A stretch of DNA of 64,000 nucleotides from Vandiemenella viatica (Eukaryota; Arthropoda; Insecta; Orthoptera; Morabidae), in the NCBI GenBank assembly GCA_031002005.1, contig JARYHS010008074.1, positions 12,036,924 through 12,100,923 on the forward strand, written 5' to 3'. Both the position numbers and the translations under genes were made by a program. Below, piece by piece: positions 34,852-45,050 of the stretch. Below the pieces are notes generated by a model. The model did no database searches and was not told the DNA's origin. It saw nothing but the letters and a program-made list of their open reading frames with translations. Each line of letters begins with the position of its first letter. Position 1 is the first letter of the stretch.

Positions 34852-36468
34852 TCAAATGTCGCGGCAGCCACAGGGGAGGACCCCCTCCTCCGTGTCATCC
34901 GACACCACATCCAACACGGGTGGCAAACACGTTCCCCTCCACGCCATCATCAAGACCTCAAGTTCTACTACTCCATCCGCCACCAGCTCTCAGTAGTAGA
35001 GGGAGTGCTCCTCCGCACAGAACCAAATTCCACCCCGAGGGTCGTCGTTCCGAGATCCCTACAACCGACAATCCTCCAAACTCTCCACCAAGGACACTGG
35101 GGAATTGCCCGCACCAAATCCCTTGCCAGACGCCATGTATTCTGGATCGGCCTTACCACGGATGTCACGGAGATGGTGCGGCGCTGTACCATCTGTGCCC
35201 AACAACTGCCCCGCCCCCCTCAAAAGTTCCTTTCCTGGCCGGCACCGTCCGGACCCTGGGAACGCATTCACCTCGACTTCGCTGGCCCATTCCTAGGCCA
35301 CCAGTGGCTCCTAGTGACGGATGCCTTTTCCCACTTCCCATATGTCGTCCGTTGCTCCACAATCACCACAGAGGTCACCATTTCAGCCCTCACGAAGATC
35401 TTTTCCATCGAAGGATTACCATACGCTATCGTCACAGATAACGGACCGCAATTTCGAAGTCGGGAATTCCTATCCTTCTGTACCGCCAACAATATCCAAC
35501 ACCTCCTCACCCCGCCCTTCCACCCCCAATCTAACGGGGAGGCGGAACGGCTAGTCAGAACATTCAAAACCCAAATGACCAAATACACCACAAGTCACAA
35601 ACTTGAAGAGGCATTGACACTCTTCCTCAGTTCCTATCGAACCACTCCAGTGGGGGCCAAAAGCCCGGCGGAATTGCTGCATGGCCGCCAACCTCGCACT
35701 CTCCTCCATCTCCTCTTACCCCCGCCCAAAGTACAGGTACCTTCGGGCCCATTCCGTTTCACCCCGGGCTCCCTAGTCTGGGCCCGCGGGTTTGGCTCCC
35801 GGGCCGGTTGGCTTCCGGGGGTCATCCAGCGGCCCCGGGGCCGGCAACTGTTCGACGTCAGCCTGGATGGCCGGATAGTGCGACGCCATCGAAACCAACT
35901 ACGTCCCCGCTACCCCACGGCACCGTCCTCTTCCACCACGGCACGGCCATCCACTTCTTCCTCTCCTTCCCAGCCACCTCCACCACTCCTGCCGTCTAAC
36001 CGTTGCTCAGGGACAGTTACAGCGCCACCAACGACGCCACAACCTGTCGGTCGCTCCGACACCCTTCAGCCGCAGCCTCTCGACCACCTGCGGGGACCAT
36101 CTTCAGCGCCCCCCGTACAGCCCCCGGCCATCGACGCCGACGAACCGATGCCGTTAGCTCCACAAGTACCTCCACCACAACCTGCACCACGACGCAGGTC
36201 GGCACGCATCGCCAGGGGAACAGCTCCGTACTCCCCTAGAGGTAGCCTTCATAGTCTGCTCCAGGGCGCCGCGGCAGACGACCTCGCAGACGTCGCAGAC
36301 ATCGCTTCCACCCCCCCCCCCCGGGAGGGAGGTATGTTCAGTCTGCCAGTAAAGGCCCCTGCCAGGCAGACCTCACACACAACGCGCCTGCACGCCGGGA
36401 TACATATACGACTCCAAACAGACGCAGAGGCATCAAAACAAACCAGGAAAACAAATAGAATCATCTAG
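34852..36468 (+). pseudogene. pol: gypsy integrase, running into the 3' LTR
   Basis: After the last frame change the frame is open for about 530 codons. It holds the HHCC zinc domain (H-x3-H ... CTIC), the DD35E core with D at 35275-35277 (HLDFAGPF), D at 35437-35439 (VTDNGPQF) and E at 35545-35547 (NGEAERL), exactly 35 residues between the last two, and the YRTTPVGAKSPAELL block. A GPY/F-like region (SLVWARGFG...GWLPGVIQ) comes next. The last about 150 residues are rich in P, S and R, and the frame passes the C12 run (36311-36322), the polypurine tract and about 130 bp of the 3' LTR before stopping at 36468. The core looks intact. Confidence 0.85.
36323..36334 (+). other. Polypurine tract
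   Basis: GGGAGGGAGGTA lies immediately before the TG of the 3' LTR, the expected primer for plus-strand DNA synthesis. It is preceded by twelve C residues (36311-36322). Confidence 0.85.
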
Positions 36469-36779
36469 AAGCTAAGTGGGACTATTTCTTACAGAGGTCG
36501 CCGTACTACCACACAACGGAATTCCTGCGCCAGGCCATCTATATAAGCGTAGCCGGCCGCTCCACCGCCAGTTCCAGCCTGACCGCTGAACCAGCGTCAA
36601 CTACAGAAGACCACCGGAAGTTCGCGAGAAGTAGAAGCCGTCACTCTACCCCGGATCAGGACCAGGCTGAAATTCTCGACGGTCTTCTGATAACTGTACC
36701 CACATTTGTTTATGGTTTACCTGTTGTATTGTGTACCGAGTAATAAACTTCAAGGCACCGTTAAGTGTAGTTCACTTCA
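36335..36779 (+). repeat. 3' LTR of the gypsy element
   Basis: Same 445-bp length as the 5' LTR with four substitutions. Carries the polyadenylation signal AATAAA at 36742-36747. Followed by ATGTC (36780-36784). Confidence 0.97.
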
Positions 36780-36784
36780 ATGTC

Positions 36785-37300
36785 ATTACGGCCAGACGAA
36801 TTTATTATTATTACTCGAAGGGAAAGATGTTAGCTGTAGCGAAAAATATTATTTAAGACTTTTCCCATCCGCGGGTATGTCTAAACACTATCAACTAGGA
36901 ACTTTAAATTTGACTCGAGTATCGAATACATCCTGTCTCTGATCAATAAATATTTACATCTACAGTAAGTTGGCAGCAAAAAAGCAATTTTCCTTATTTG
37001 TAAGTCATTTACCATGTATTTGAGTTGCTATTAGTTCCGAGTGGTACCACATAATAATTTACAAAATAGTAAATCTGACAAAAAGTGAACTATTTTGTTA
37101 GTTGCGCGAGCGGTAACGCGGCGCGGCGACGGTTAGGTGTGGAGGGGAGGGCAACGGGCCAATCGAGGCACATCACCAACATTTCGACGGGTACACACAA
37201 TTCAAATCATATTTATTATTTAATATTTACTACTCTTAACTTCTCACTTTCTATTTCCCTCTGTCTCCCTCACTCTTTTTTTTTTTTTTTTTTTTTTAAA
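36785..37300. other. No gene seen
   Basis: Sequence resuming after the gypsy insertion, including a short GC-rich patch at 37100-37165 and a 23-T run at about 37275. Nothing recognised. Confidence 0.35.
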
Positions 37301-38570
37301 TGTCATCTGTCTTTCGACTGGTATGATGCAATCCTCCATCCCTTCCTATCTGGCGCTAACCTCTTCTTCTCAAGATAGCCCTTACACTCTAAGTCCTCAA
37401 TTATCTGTTTCATATATTTCTTTTCTTTGACTGTTCCCCTCACTAACAAATTAACCGATCCAGCATGTCTCAAAATATGACCTACCAGCCTGTCTTTTTT
37501 TTCCTGTAAGCCCCTTCCACAAACTTCTTTTCTCACCCATCATTTCCAAAACTCGTTCATTTCGTGCTTTAACTGTCCACCAAATTTTCAACATCCGTCT
37601 GTAGTTCCACGTTTCAATGCTTTAATTTTCCTTTTCCATGTATTCCTAGAGTCCATGCATCGTTACCATAAAGTGCTGTGCTGCACAAATAAAGTTTTAA
37701 AAAGTTATTTCTAAGTCCTAGATCAATATTTGACACTAAAAGTTTCCTCCTTTTCATGAACGATCTTTTTGCTATTAGTGTTCTGCTTGTATTATCATTC
37801 TTGCTTCGGCTGTTACTTGTAATTTTACTTCTTAAGTATCAGGATTCACTTACTCCTTCTATCGCATCCGATCCTATTTTTATATTTAATCTACAATTAT
37901 TGCTATCGTTCCTGCTATATTTCATCACTTTTTTCTTCCTTTGATTTATATTTAGTCGAAATTCTTCCATCAGTATTTTGTTCATGCCATTCAGTAACTT
38001 CTTAATATCCTCAGCCTAATCTGCTATCAAAACAAAGTCATCAACAAATCGTACTGATTATTTTATCCATGATAGATTGGTGGAACTTCCGCGACTGTGA
38101 TGTCAAATATGGGTTGTAAAAAATACAGCAACCAGTCACAATATGATGTTGTTGTTTATTAAACCATTACCGGTTTTATTAAACCATTACCGGTTTCGAG
38201 CTATACCTGCTGAAGATGAGCAGGTATAGCTCGAAACCGGTAATGGTTTAATAAACAACAACATCATATTGTGACTGGTTGCTGTATTTTTTACAACTCA
38301 TAATCGTACTGATTTTTTCTCCATGATCACATATGTCACATCAAATTTTCCTTTTACTTCCTTTATTGCTTCTTCTACATACAAATTGAATGTTAATGGG
38401 GATAGATTGGCTCACATCCTTTTTAACTCATGCATGTCCCTCATGATTCTCTGCTTTTATTATAGCAACTTGACTCTTATATGGTTAGAAGGTATTCTTA
38501 TATCTCGATATTTGAGGTCTGATTTCTCTAAAATTTTGTACATCTTGTCCCACCTAACATTGTCAACACA
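37300..38570 (-). pseudogene. LINE ORF2 reverse transcriptase remnant, split by a foldback
   Basis: Reading the minus strand from 38570: NVRWDKMYKILEKSDLKYRD (RT block 2/3), LSPLTFNLYVEEAIKEV (palm), then after the insert VRFVDDFVLIAD (the catalytic FADD changed to FVDD) and LLNGMNKIL, then TALYGNDAWTLG, then DRLVGHILRHAG, EKKYMKQIIEDL and RLAPDRKGWRIASYQSKDR at the C-terminus (37536-37303). The order equals the complete RT to C-terminal part of a widespread insect endonuclease-RT family. Several stops and shifts make it dead. The insertion at 38047-38302 falls just before the FVDD motif. Confidence 0.8.
38109..38301. repeat. Foldback element (perfect hairpin) inside the LINE
   Basis: Two arms of about 80 bp are reverse complements with almost no mismatch: left GTTGTAAAAAATACAGC..., right ...GCTGTATTTTTTACAAC. 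They meet at a GAAGATGA loop near 38212. The left arm carries an extra copy of a 20-bp piece (TTATTAAACCATTACCGG). The arm contains ACCGGTTTCGAGCTATACC. A segment of about 27 bp of the LINE (AATCGTACTGATT..TT..TCCATGAT) is present on both sides (about 38046 and 38302), as if duplicated on insertion. Confidence 0.85.
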
Positions 38571-38599
38571 TTCTTCTGGTAACTTCAGAAGACTTGTTG

Positions 38600-41314
38600 A
38601 GTCAATACCACGTCAGGATGCTGCATATTGCCGGGTGAAAGGGGTCCCACACGATTTTGGGAAGTATGCCATGACTTTGCGCAATGTGACTGGTGGCCGT
38701 AGCCACTAATAAGAGCACGAAATACTACTCACAGGCTAAAACCTACATCTGTCCCGTATTGCTATAAACCATTACAGATAAATGGGTGATCAGAAACTAA
38801 TGTTACAAGGCCGATATTCCTGGAGTGTCGTCCGTTTTAGGGAAATTAGTAGGTTGGCAGAGTTTCAGCAACGCGCCACTCTTAGCGCTAGCTGTACGTA
38901 AACACAAAAGGCGACTCGTCTGGAAAACTGGTCTCCCCCCAAAAAATCCGTTCAGTTATTGAATTTCTGTAGGCGGAACACCTAACCGCGGCTGAATTTC
39001 CCAGGCCTCCTAACAGCTCCCGCCTCGCTCCAAGCAATTTTCGCCCTTTTTTCTCATTTGAAGGAGCAACTAGCAGGCCGATGATTCACTACAGACCAGG
39101 AGGTGACAACGTGGCTGAACACGCAAGGATAGGATTTTTACCAAGAGGGGATATTCAAACTCATCCCACGACATGTTGCTATAGCGATGAGGAGACTATG
39201 TCGAAAAATAAACTAATCTATGTGCTATCAGTTGGCTGTATTAGTTTTATGAAACATAATGAACACTTTTCCTTGTAGGCTTCATAACCTTAGTTTCTGA
39301 TCACTCGTCGTATATAAACATATGATTTCAGATACTCTCTGTTGCCCACGTTATTCGTAAATGTAGAATAACAATTGCGCTGTAGAGTGTGACAGCACAG
39401 AGATTTGCTTCTAATGTTTCTTAGTCAGATAATAATCGTTGGTAGCAGTTTTTAATAACTAGGTTAATAAAGCCGACAGTTTCTTTCCATACAATTAACC
39501 GCGCTTGTAAGTCACAGTATAGTCATTGTGCATTCGAGGGAATTTTGTCATCAGTTTTCAGATTGGGCAAACAGATATTAGTATTTCTAGATGCATGAAC
39601 TTATTATTCCAGAAACCTAGAAACGTAAAAATATTCTTGTGAACTTGAAATGTCACGAAAATTGCATTATTGTTGTACTCTCTAGTGCGTTTGAAAATTG
39701 ATTGTCTGTAGGAACCGGTGGAATATAACTTCCGTTCTACTGAAATGATAGTCACATTATCTAGAGATAATTTTTTCTCGTTCAGAAGTTTCCTAGTGTT
39801 AACAGCATAACTGAAGATTCTCTAAACAAAATGTAACAGCGACACCTGGCCGCGAACCAGATCCTATGTAACTTTCCTGATAGTAACATAATTTTTTATT
39901 TCTTACAATCGGCGCTCGAGTAATTGCCTTCACCGATGTCTCCGATGAAAACTCAAAACACAATATAAATTCAACGTTGTTCACCGATGGCCCAACTTTA
40001 AAGATGATAAGTAGCATTAATATATGACACGTGGAAGAGCATTATCTTTGTAAGAGTGACAACTCATGATCCCCAGAGAAATTGGTGACATTGAGTCTCG
40101 AAGCAAACATGTATTCATTCCCCTTAATCTTATTGATTATAAAGCGTCGAGTCCAACTGAATCGTATTCCTGAGTCAATCTCACTGTACTGCGTATCGTC
40201 ATTTTATTTCGCCATCGCGGCATAGAACATGATACCTATCAAAAGAGATTCCTGCAAGGTATCAAACAAGGTTTGAGTGGAATAATTCAGTGTTATTTCT
40301 TTTCTGTAAGGTGTTGCACTGATATTCCCGCAGAGGCTCTGCATTGCTGGTGTGACATTTATGGCTGAAATATGACGCTGAGGAAAGGTCGCTACTGTAC
40401 GTGATGGTGTTCCACTGGTAACAACAAGTGTTAGTAACATACATCTAGTGCAGATGACTGTCCAAACAAATTGCTGATTACATTTAGCCAACTCTCCGTC
40501 ATATCAGGAACGATATCTCTCAAGCGTTTGATTTCACGCTATCCACATTGAAAAACATTTCTACAAATATGTATTCTATCTTCATAACGCGACAATTCTT
40601 TCATAGTGTAAAGTGTAGATTTATGCTGAAGCAAATATTTCTGACCGAAATATCAATTTATCGATCTTTAAAATATTTATGAGTTATTACATATCATATC
40701 AATGTTTTCTTACCATTTTCAATCAAATTGTGATGGTGTTGACCGCGGGTGGATTCAGTCATTGTACTGTACATCTAAATAATATGCTCCATCGCTCTCA
40801 CTTTCAACTGAACTGAATGACTTATTATATATTGATACTTCGTCTGTTGTACGGTTTTGACTCGATCGTAAAATCTGCTAATAGGCTTATTTGGACAGGA
40901 CTCCGTAAGGCAGAGGGAGAGGGGGGAGGAGGAATAGAAGAAGATTTAAAGCCCATCTGTTAGAGTCGAGAGCAACAGGACAGAAGATAGAAAATTGGTT
41001 TACATAACATTGGTCAGGCAGTGCTGAAGTATGGTGGATACCAAATTTAGGAGTTGGAGGAGACGAAAAGAAGAGAAGCTAGAGATGTCTGTGCAGATTG
41101 TTCGAAGTGACTGGTATAATAAAGAAGCTGGATTGTAAGGCACTGGCGGATATTCATAAAGCGTACACGTAAGAGTAGAGGACCTAGATCATTAATTATT
41201 ATAGAGATCATTGGCAAGTGGAAACTTTTACAGCATTGTTATCGAAGCAAGTGTTGAGCAGTACCCCTCTCACAGTAAAATATTTAAAATGAACATTTGC
41301 GTAATATGGTAATA
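38600..41314. other. No gene identified; possible LINE scrap at 40920-41160
   Basis: AT-rich DNA. The plus strand at 41060-41160 gives LFEVTGIIKKLDCKALADIHKA after stops, faintly like a LINE RT end. A minus-strand frame at 40204-40491 (95 codons with a hydrophobic stretch near its start) matches nothing I know and has no exon signals I trust. Confidence 0.35.
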
Positions 41315-41779
41315 TATGAGGGTAAGTCAATTATTATCACCAATTTAGTTAAATTTTTGTTTATGTTGGTAGTACTGTAGTGTTGCGTAGGTGACACATG
41401 CGTGGTTTAATTGTTGTTATGTCTGTCCAGGTTTGATGCTGCCAGGTTAGTTCCATTGTCGTTGCCGTGCCGTTAAAGATGGCTGTTCCGCTTTCTGTTT
41501 GCACCAAAGAAGAGCAAAGTTCAGTAATCCGTTTTTTTCGTCGGAAGGTGTATCAGGGGCCGAAATTCATCGAAGGTCTCGTATCCACTTGAGCACGCTC
41601 AGACGAATGAGCCGCTCAGTGAAGCGAGCGGCTCAAGTTTGGACGCCTGAGCACGCTCGCAGCGAACGACAGCGAGCGCGCTCGGGGCGAGCCGATCGGT
41701 TGTCGGTATTTTGGAATGCTCAAAGGCGAGCCAGTGTTTGTTCGGCGCTCAGTGTGGACGGTATTTGGCAGTTTCTACA

Positions 41780-42016
41780 ATGAACGCGAGCACGTGGGAC
41801 AATGAAACTTGCTTAATTCTAATTGATGCGTATGAATCAAAGAGGGTGTTATGGGATAGCTCCAGTATTATAATCGAACTAAAAAATAAAGTGCATGGCG
41901 TGAAATCAGCGAGATATTAAACTTTAGAATTGATGTAAAGAAAAAAATGACAAGCCAGCTAGGGTCATTCAGGCGAAAACGATCAAAACAGAAGAGAACT
42001 TCTATAACGAGAAGTG
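41780..42016 (+). pseudogene. MADF-domain protein, first exon (Harbinger copy A)
   Basis: ATG at 41780 opens MNASTWDNETCLILIDAYES, then KRVLWDSSSIIIELKNKV, the MADF (Myb/SANT-like in Adf-1) signature with its conserved tryptophan. After a stop at 41918 and a one-base shift the C-terminal block KKKMTSQLGSFRRKRSKQKR and the TSITRSG end are seen, followed by a consensus donor GTAAGT at 42017. Harbinger transposons carry such a DNA-binding partner beside the transposase, needed for its nuclear import and binding to the ends. Only the first exon remains; downstream exons are deleted. Confidence 0.8.
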
Positions 42017-42239
42017 GTAAGTCTTTTTTAATAGTATTTCTCACAGCTGAACGGATTTTGATTATATTTGGTGTTACGAAATTCAGATCCTAAGTGCCTA
42101 GAATCATATTGATTTGTGCCAGGCAATATAATTGTTTTACCAATTTTTATTAAAAACTTGAAATCAATGCCATGATTAAAAAAAACATAAAAATAACCTT
42201 TAAATCTATATTTGTAAACACAAATTAAAAATAGGTACC

Positions 42240-42606
42240 AGCCTTCATATAATTTTGGAGTGATTCAATAGTGCCATCACAGACTACCCGTACTAAACGG
42301 ATGATGCTTTGTTTATATACTTTGAACATATACTGCAGGCTTATGTAGGGACTTCCTGAGACTAGCAATCTTAAAGTTATTATAAATTTTATCTTCTGGT
42401 GGGATCGCCTCACGCATAGGCGTATCGTGCATTTTAATATGACGTCCAACTAATGACAGAAAATGTTCGAAATCGATCTCGTAAAGTTTTGAAATACCTG
42501 ATTGTCTCCTTCTAAAGTCAATTCGCGAATTAAATTATTAAGATAATTTCTTCGCTGACGATGAATTTCTCTAATACACCAACTTGGTAATTTTCTGTTT
42601 TTACAT
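42240..42606 (-). pseudogene. HARBI1-like transposase N-terminus (Harbinger copy A)
   Basis: On the minus strand this equals the better preserved frame of copy C (47566-47946): a start, a WIRE.HRQRR motif, then MREAIPPEDK-like and LRLLVSGSPY blocks ending VRVVCDGTIESLQNYMK. It begins near the right terminal repeat and stops where the deletion joins it to the MADF side. The start is damaged here (ATG TAA). Confidence 0.7.
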
Positions 42607-42788
42607 CGCATGGATAATAATTAAGGCCGCAGCTACGCGTGAAGACACGTCAATAGCCGAGCGTTTTCTGAGCACTGGCACCAGGCTCGTTCGACCAAAA
42701 TTTACTTTTTCTTGAGAACGCTCAAACGAGCGCGCTCTAATGAATGAGCGGCTCATTCGCGTGAGTGTGCTCAAGTGGATACGAGGCT

Positions 42789-42988
42789 TAATTGATGCGC
42801 ATGAATCAAAGAGGGTGTTATGTGATAGATCCAGTATTATAATCGAACTAAAAAATAAGGTGCATGGCGTGAAATCAGTGAGATATTAAGCTTTAGTATT
42901 GAAGATCTAAAGAAAAAAATAACAAGCCAGCTAGGGTCAATCAGGCGAAAACGATCAAAACAGAAGAGATCTTCTATAACGGGAAGTG
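42789..42988 (+). pseudogene. MADF exon fragment (Harbinger copy B)
   Basis: Copy B begins in the middle of the MADF exon: the frame opens LIDAHESKRVLCDRSSIII, with the conserved tryptophan before D changed to cysteine. It keeps the RRKRSKQKR block and the donor GTAAGT at 42989. Lacks its ATG and first about 13 codons. Confidence 0.7.
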
Positions 42989-43722
42989 GTAAGTCTTTTT
43001 TAATAGTATTTCTCACAGCTGAACGGATTTTGATTGAATTTGGTGTTACGAAATTCAGATACTAAGTGCCTAAAATCATATTGATTTTGTGCCAGGCAAT
43101 ATAATTGTTTTACCAATTTTTATTAAAAACTTGAAATCATTGCCATAATTTAAAAAAAAACATAAAAATAACCTTCAATTCTATATTAGTAAACACAAAT
43201 TAAAAATAGGTACCAACCTTCATATAATTTTGGAGTGACTCAATAGTGCCATCACAGACTACCCGTACTAAACGGATGATGCTTTGTTTATATACTTTGA
43301 ACATATAACTGCAGGCTTGTGTTGGGACTTCCTGAGGCTAGGAATCTTAAAGTTATTATAAATTTTATCTTCTGGTGGGATCGCCTCACGCATAGGCGTA
43401 CAGTGCATTTTAATATCCTCTTCAGTCCCGAGCTCATAATAAAAGTGCAAGAGAACTACTATTGTGTTATTTACTTTGTGTTAATGCTAGTTAGCAATGA
43501 ATGACCATAATTTTTTTTGAAACAATAATTAATTTTTTATACATGGTGTATATATATATGATACCTCGGGAGTCAAGCAGGAAAATTATACACACAACTT
43601 TACTGCTTCATGTTACTTTATTTCGACGAGCCATGTTGTACAGCTGTAGGATCCCAAGTTTCCAATTAGGGCTACCAAAAGAAGAAGATGGAACACGTGA
43701 GCTATGAGAAACGCGATGTATA

Positions 43723-45050
43723 CAGGGTGTTTCAAAAAGGACTTTACAACTTTGAAAATTCATATAAATTTTATGAAACAAGGTACAGAGCTGGTTTTGG
43801 TGTTGTTTGAAAGGAAAACCAAATTTTGACTCGCGTAGTCCGCAAGTGCCTAATCGCGCCGCACAAGCGCTAGCGGCAGTTACGTTAAGATGGCTGCCTT
43901 CACTGGACCCGAGCGTGCTAACTGTGTGTTTTGATTTGAAGAATCGAAGTCTGCGACAACAGTTCAGCGTAATTTTCGTACCAAGTACGCTAAAGATCCT
44001 CCTAGTAGGCCTACAATTTATGAGTGGCATAGATGTTTTGTAGAAACAGGGTGCTCAGTAAAACATAAAAAATCCTCGGGCCGTCCGAGCACATCTGACG
44101 AGGTCGTTGAGCAAGTGAGAGAAAGTTTTGTCAACAGCGCTACGAAATCGACCCGGCGTGCATCTCGTGAGCTGCAAGTCCCACATACGACGGTTTGGCG
44201 TGTGTTGAGAAGACTTTTGCATTTGAAACCATACCGATATTCGCTTTTACAAGCAATTAAAGACACTGATAATATTGCACGTAGGAACTTCTGTGTGGCT
44301 ATGTTAAATCGAGTGGATGATGATGAACATTTCTTGGATAACATAATCTTTTCTGACGAGTGAACTTTTCATTCAAGTGGCAAGCTTAACACACATAACT
44401 GTAGGATTTGGGGCAGTGAAAATCCACATGTTCGTGATAGCCCTAAAGTGAACGTTTTTTGTGCGTTGAGCAAGAGGAAAATGTACGGCCCCTTTTTTTT
44501 CCAAGCGAGAACCATCAACAGGATAGTGTACCTTGATATGTTGCAACAATTTTTGATACCACAGATCGATGAGGATGACCGAGAACGAAATGTTTTCTTT
44601 ATGCAAGATGGCGCACCACCACACTATCTGACTGACGTCCGGGATTTTCTCAATGACCGCTTTCCCGGTCAATGGATTGGCCGTGATGAGCCAATTGCAT
44701 GGGCCCCCCGTTCTCCAGACCTGACACCGCTAGATTTTTTCTTCTGGTGTTTCATAAAAGATATGGTGTACGTACCTCCTTTGCCGGCCACTCTACCTGA
44801 ACTTAGAGCAAGAATTTACGCTGCTGCTGAACAAGTTACACCTGAAATGCTAGTGCGAGTCTGGGAAGAAATCGACTACCGATGGGATGTCTGCAGAATA
44901 ACCAACGGAAGCCACATAGAACATCTTTAGTTTAAGGTAGAAAAACTTGAAGTGCTTTCATTTAAAACAACACCAAAACCAGCTCTGTACCTTGTTTCAT
45001 AAAATTTATATGAATTTTCAAAGCTGTAAAGTCCTTTTTGAAACACCCTG
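43723..45050 (+). mobile_element. Complete IS630-Tc1-mariner element (innermost layer), TA flanks
   Basis: Terminal inverted repeats of 86 bp starting CAGGGTGTTTCAAAAAGG are identical except for one base, and TA lies on both sides (43721-43722 and 45051-45052). The 1328-bp element holds one transposase gene. Near-identity of the two TIRs and the limited damage to the gene suggest it is the youngest piece of the nest, as its position implies. Confidence 0.95.
43890..44930 (+). pseudogene. IS630-Tc1-mariner transposase, nearly intact
   Basis: An ATG at 43890 (MAAFTGPERANCV) leads into a helix-turn-helix block (SATTVQRNFRTKYAKDP, shifted by one frame break and a TGA near 43930), then TIYEWHRCFVETG and a GRPSTSDE linker. 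A second HTH follows (STRRASRELQVPHTTVWRVL). The first catalytic block is IIFSDE followed by TGA at 44361-44363, where related proteins have tryptophan before TFH. The second block FMQDGAPPHY and the third RSPDLTPLDFFFW are intact, and the C-terminus ends GSHIEHL as in full-length relatives. One stop and one small indel separate this copy from a full frame. Confidence 0.85.

Larger units (their letters stand above)
31489..36779 (+). mobile_element. Complete Ty3/gypsy LTR retrotransposon, recent but frame-broken
   Basis: The element is 5291 bp and bounded by ATGTC on both sides (31484-31488 and 36780-36784), an exact 5-bp integrase duplication. Both LTRs are 445 bp, begin TGTTCAG and end CACTTCA. 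Between them come a primer-binding region, gag with two zinc knuckles, protease, reverse transcriptase, RNase H and integrase in the Ty3/gypsy order, then a polypurine tract. No envelope-like frame is present. At least four frame changes interrupt the polyprotein. The body is far richer in G and C than the host DNA. With only 4 of 445 LTR sites different, insertion was recent. Confidence 0.95.

Noticed and set aside
36335..36779. Envelope gene in the gypsy element
   Set aside because: There is no room or frame between integrase and the 3' LTR; the tail of the integrase frame is low-complexity P/S/R.
40204..40491. 95-codon minus-strand frame with hydrophobic start as a secreted protein exon
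   Set aside because: Tempting hydrophobic stretch, but no convincing exon borders and no family match.
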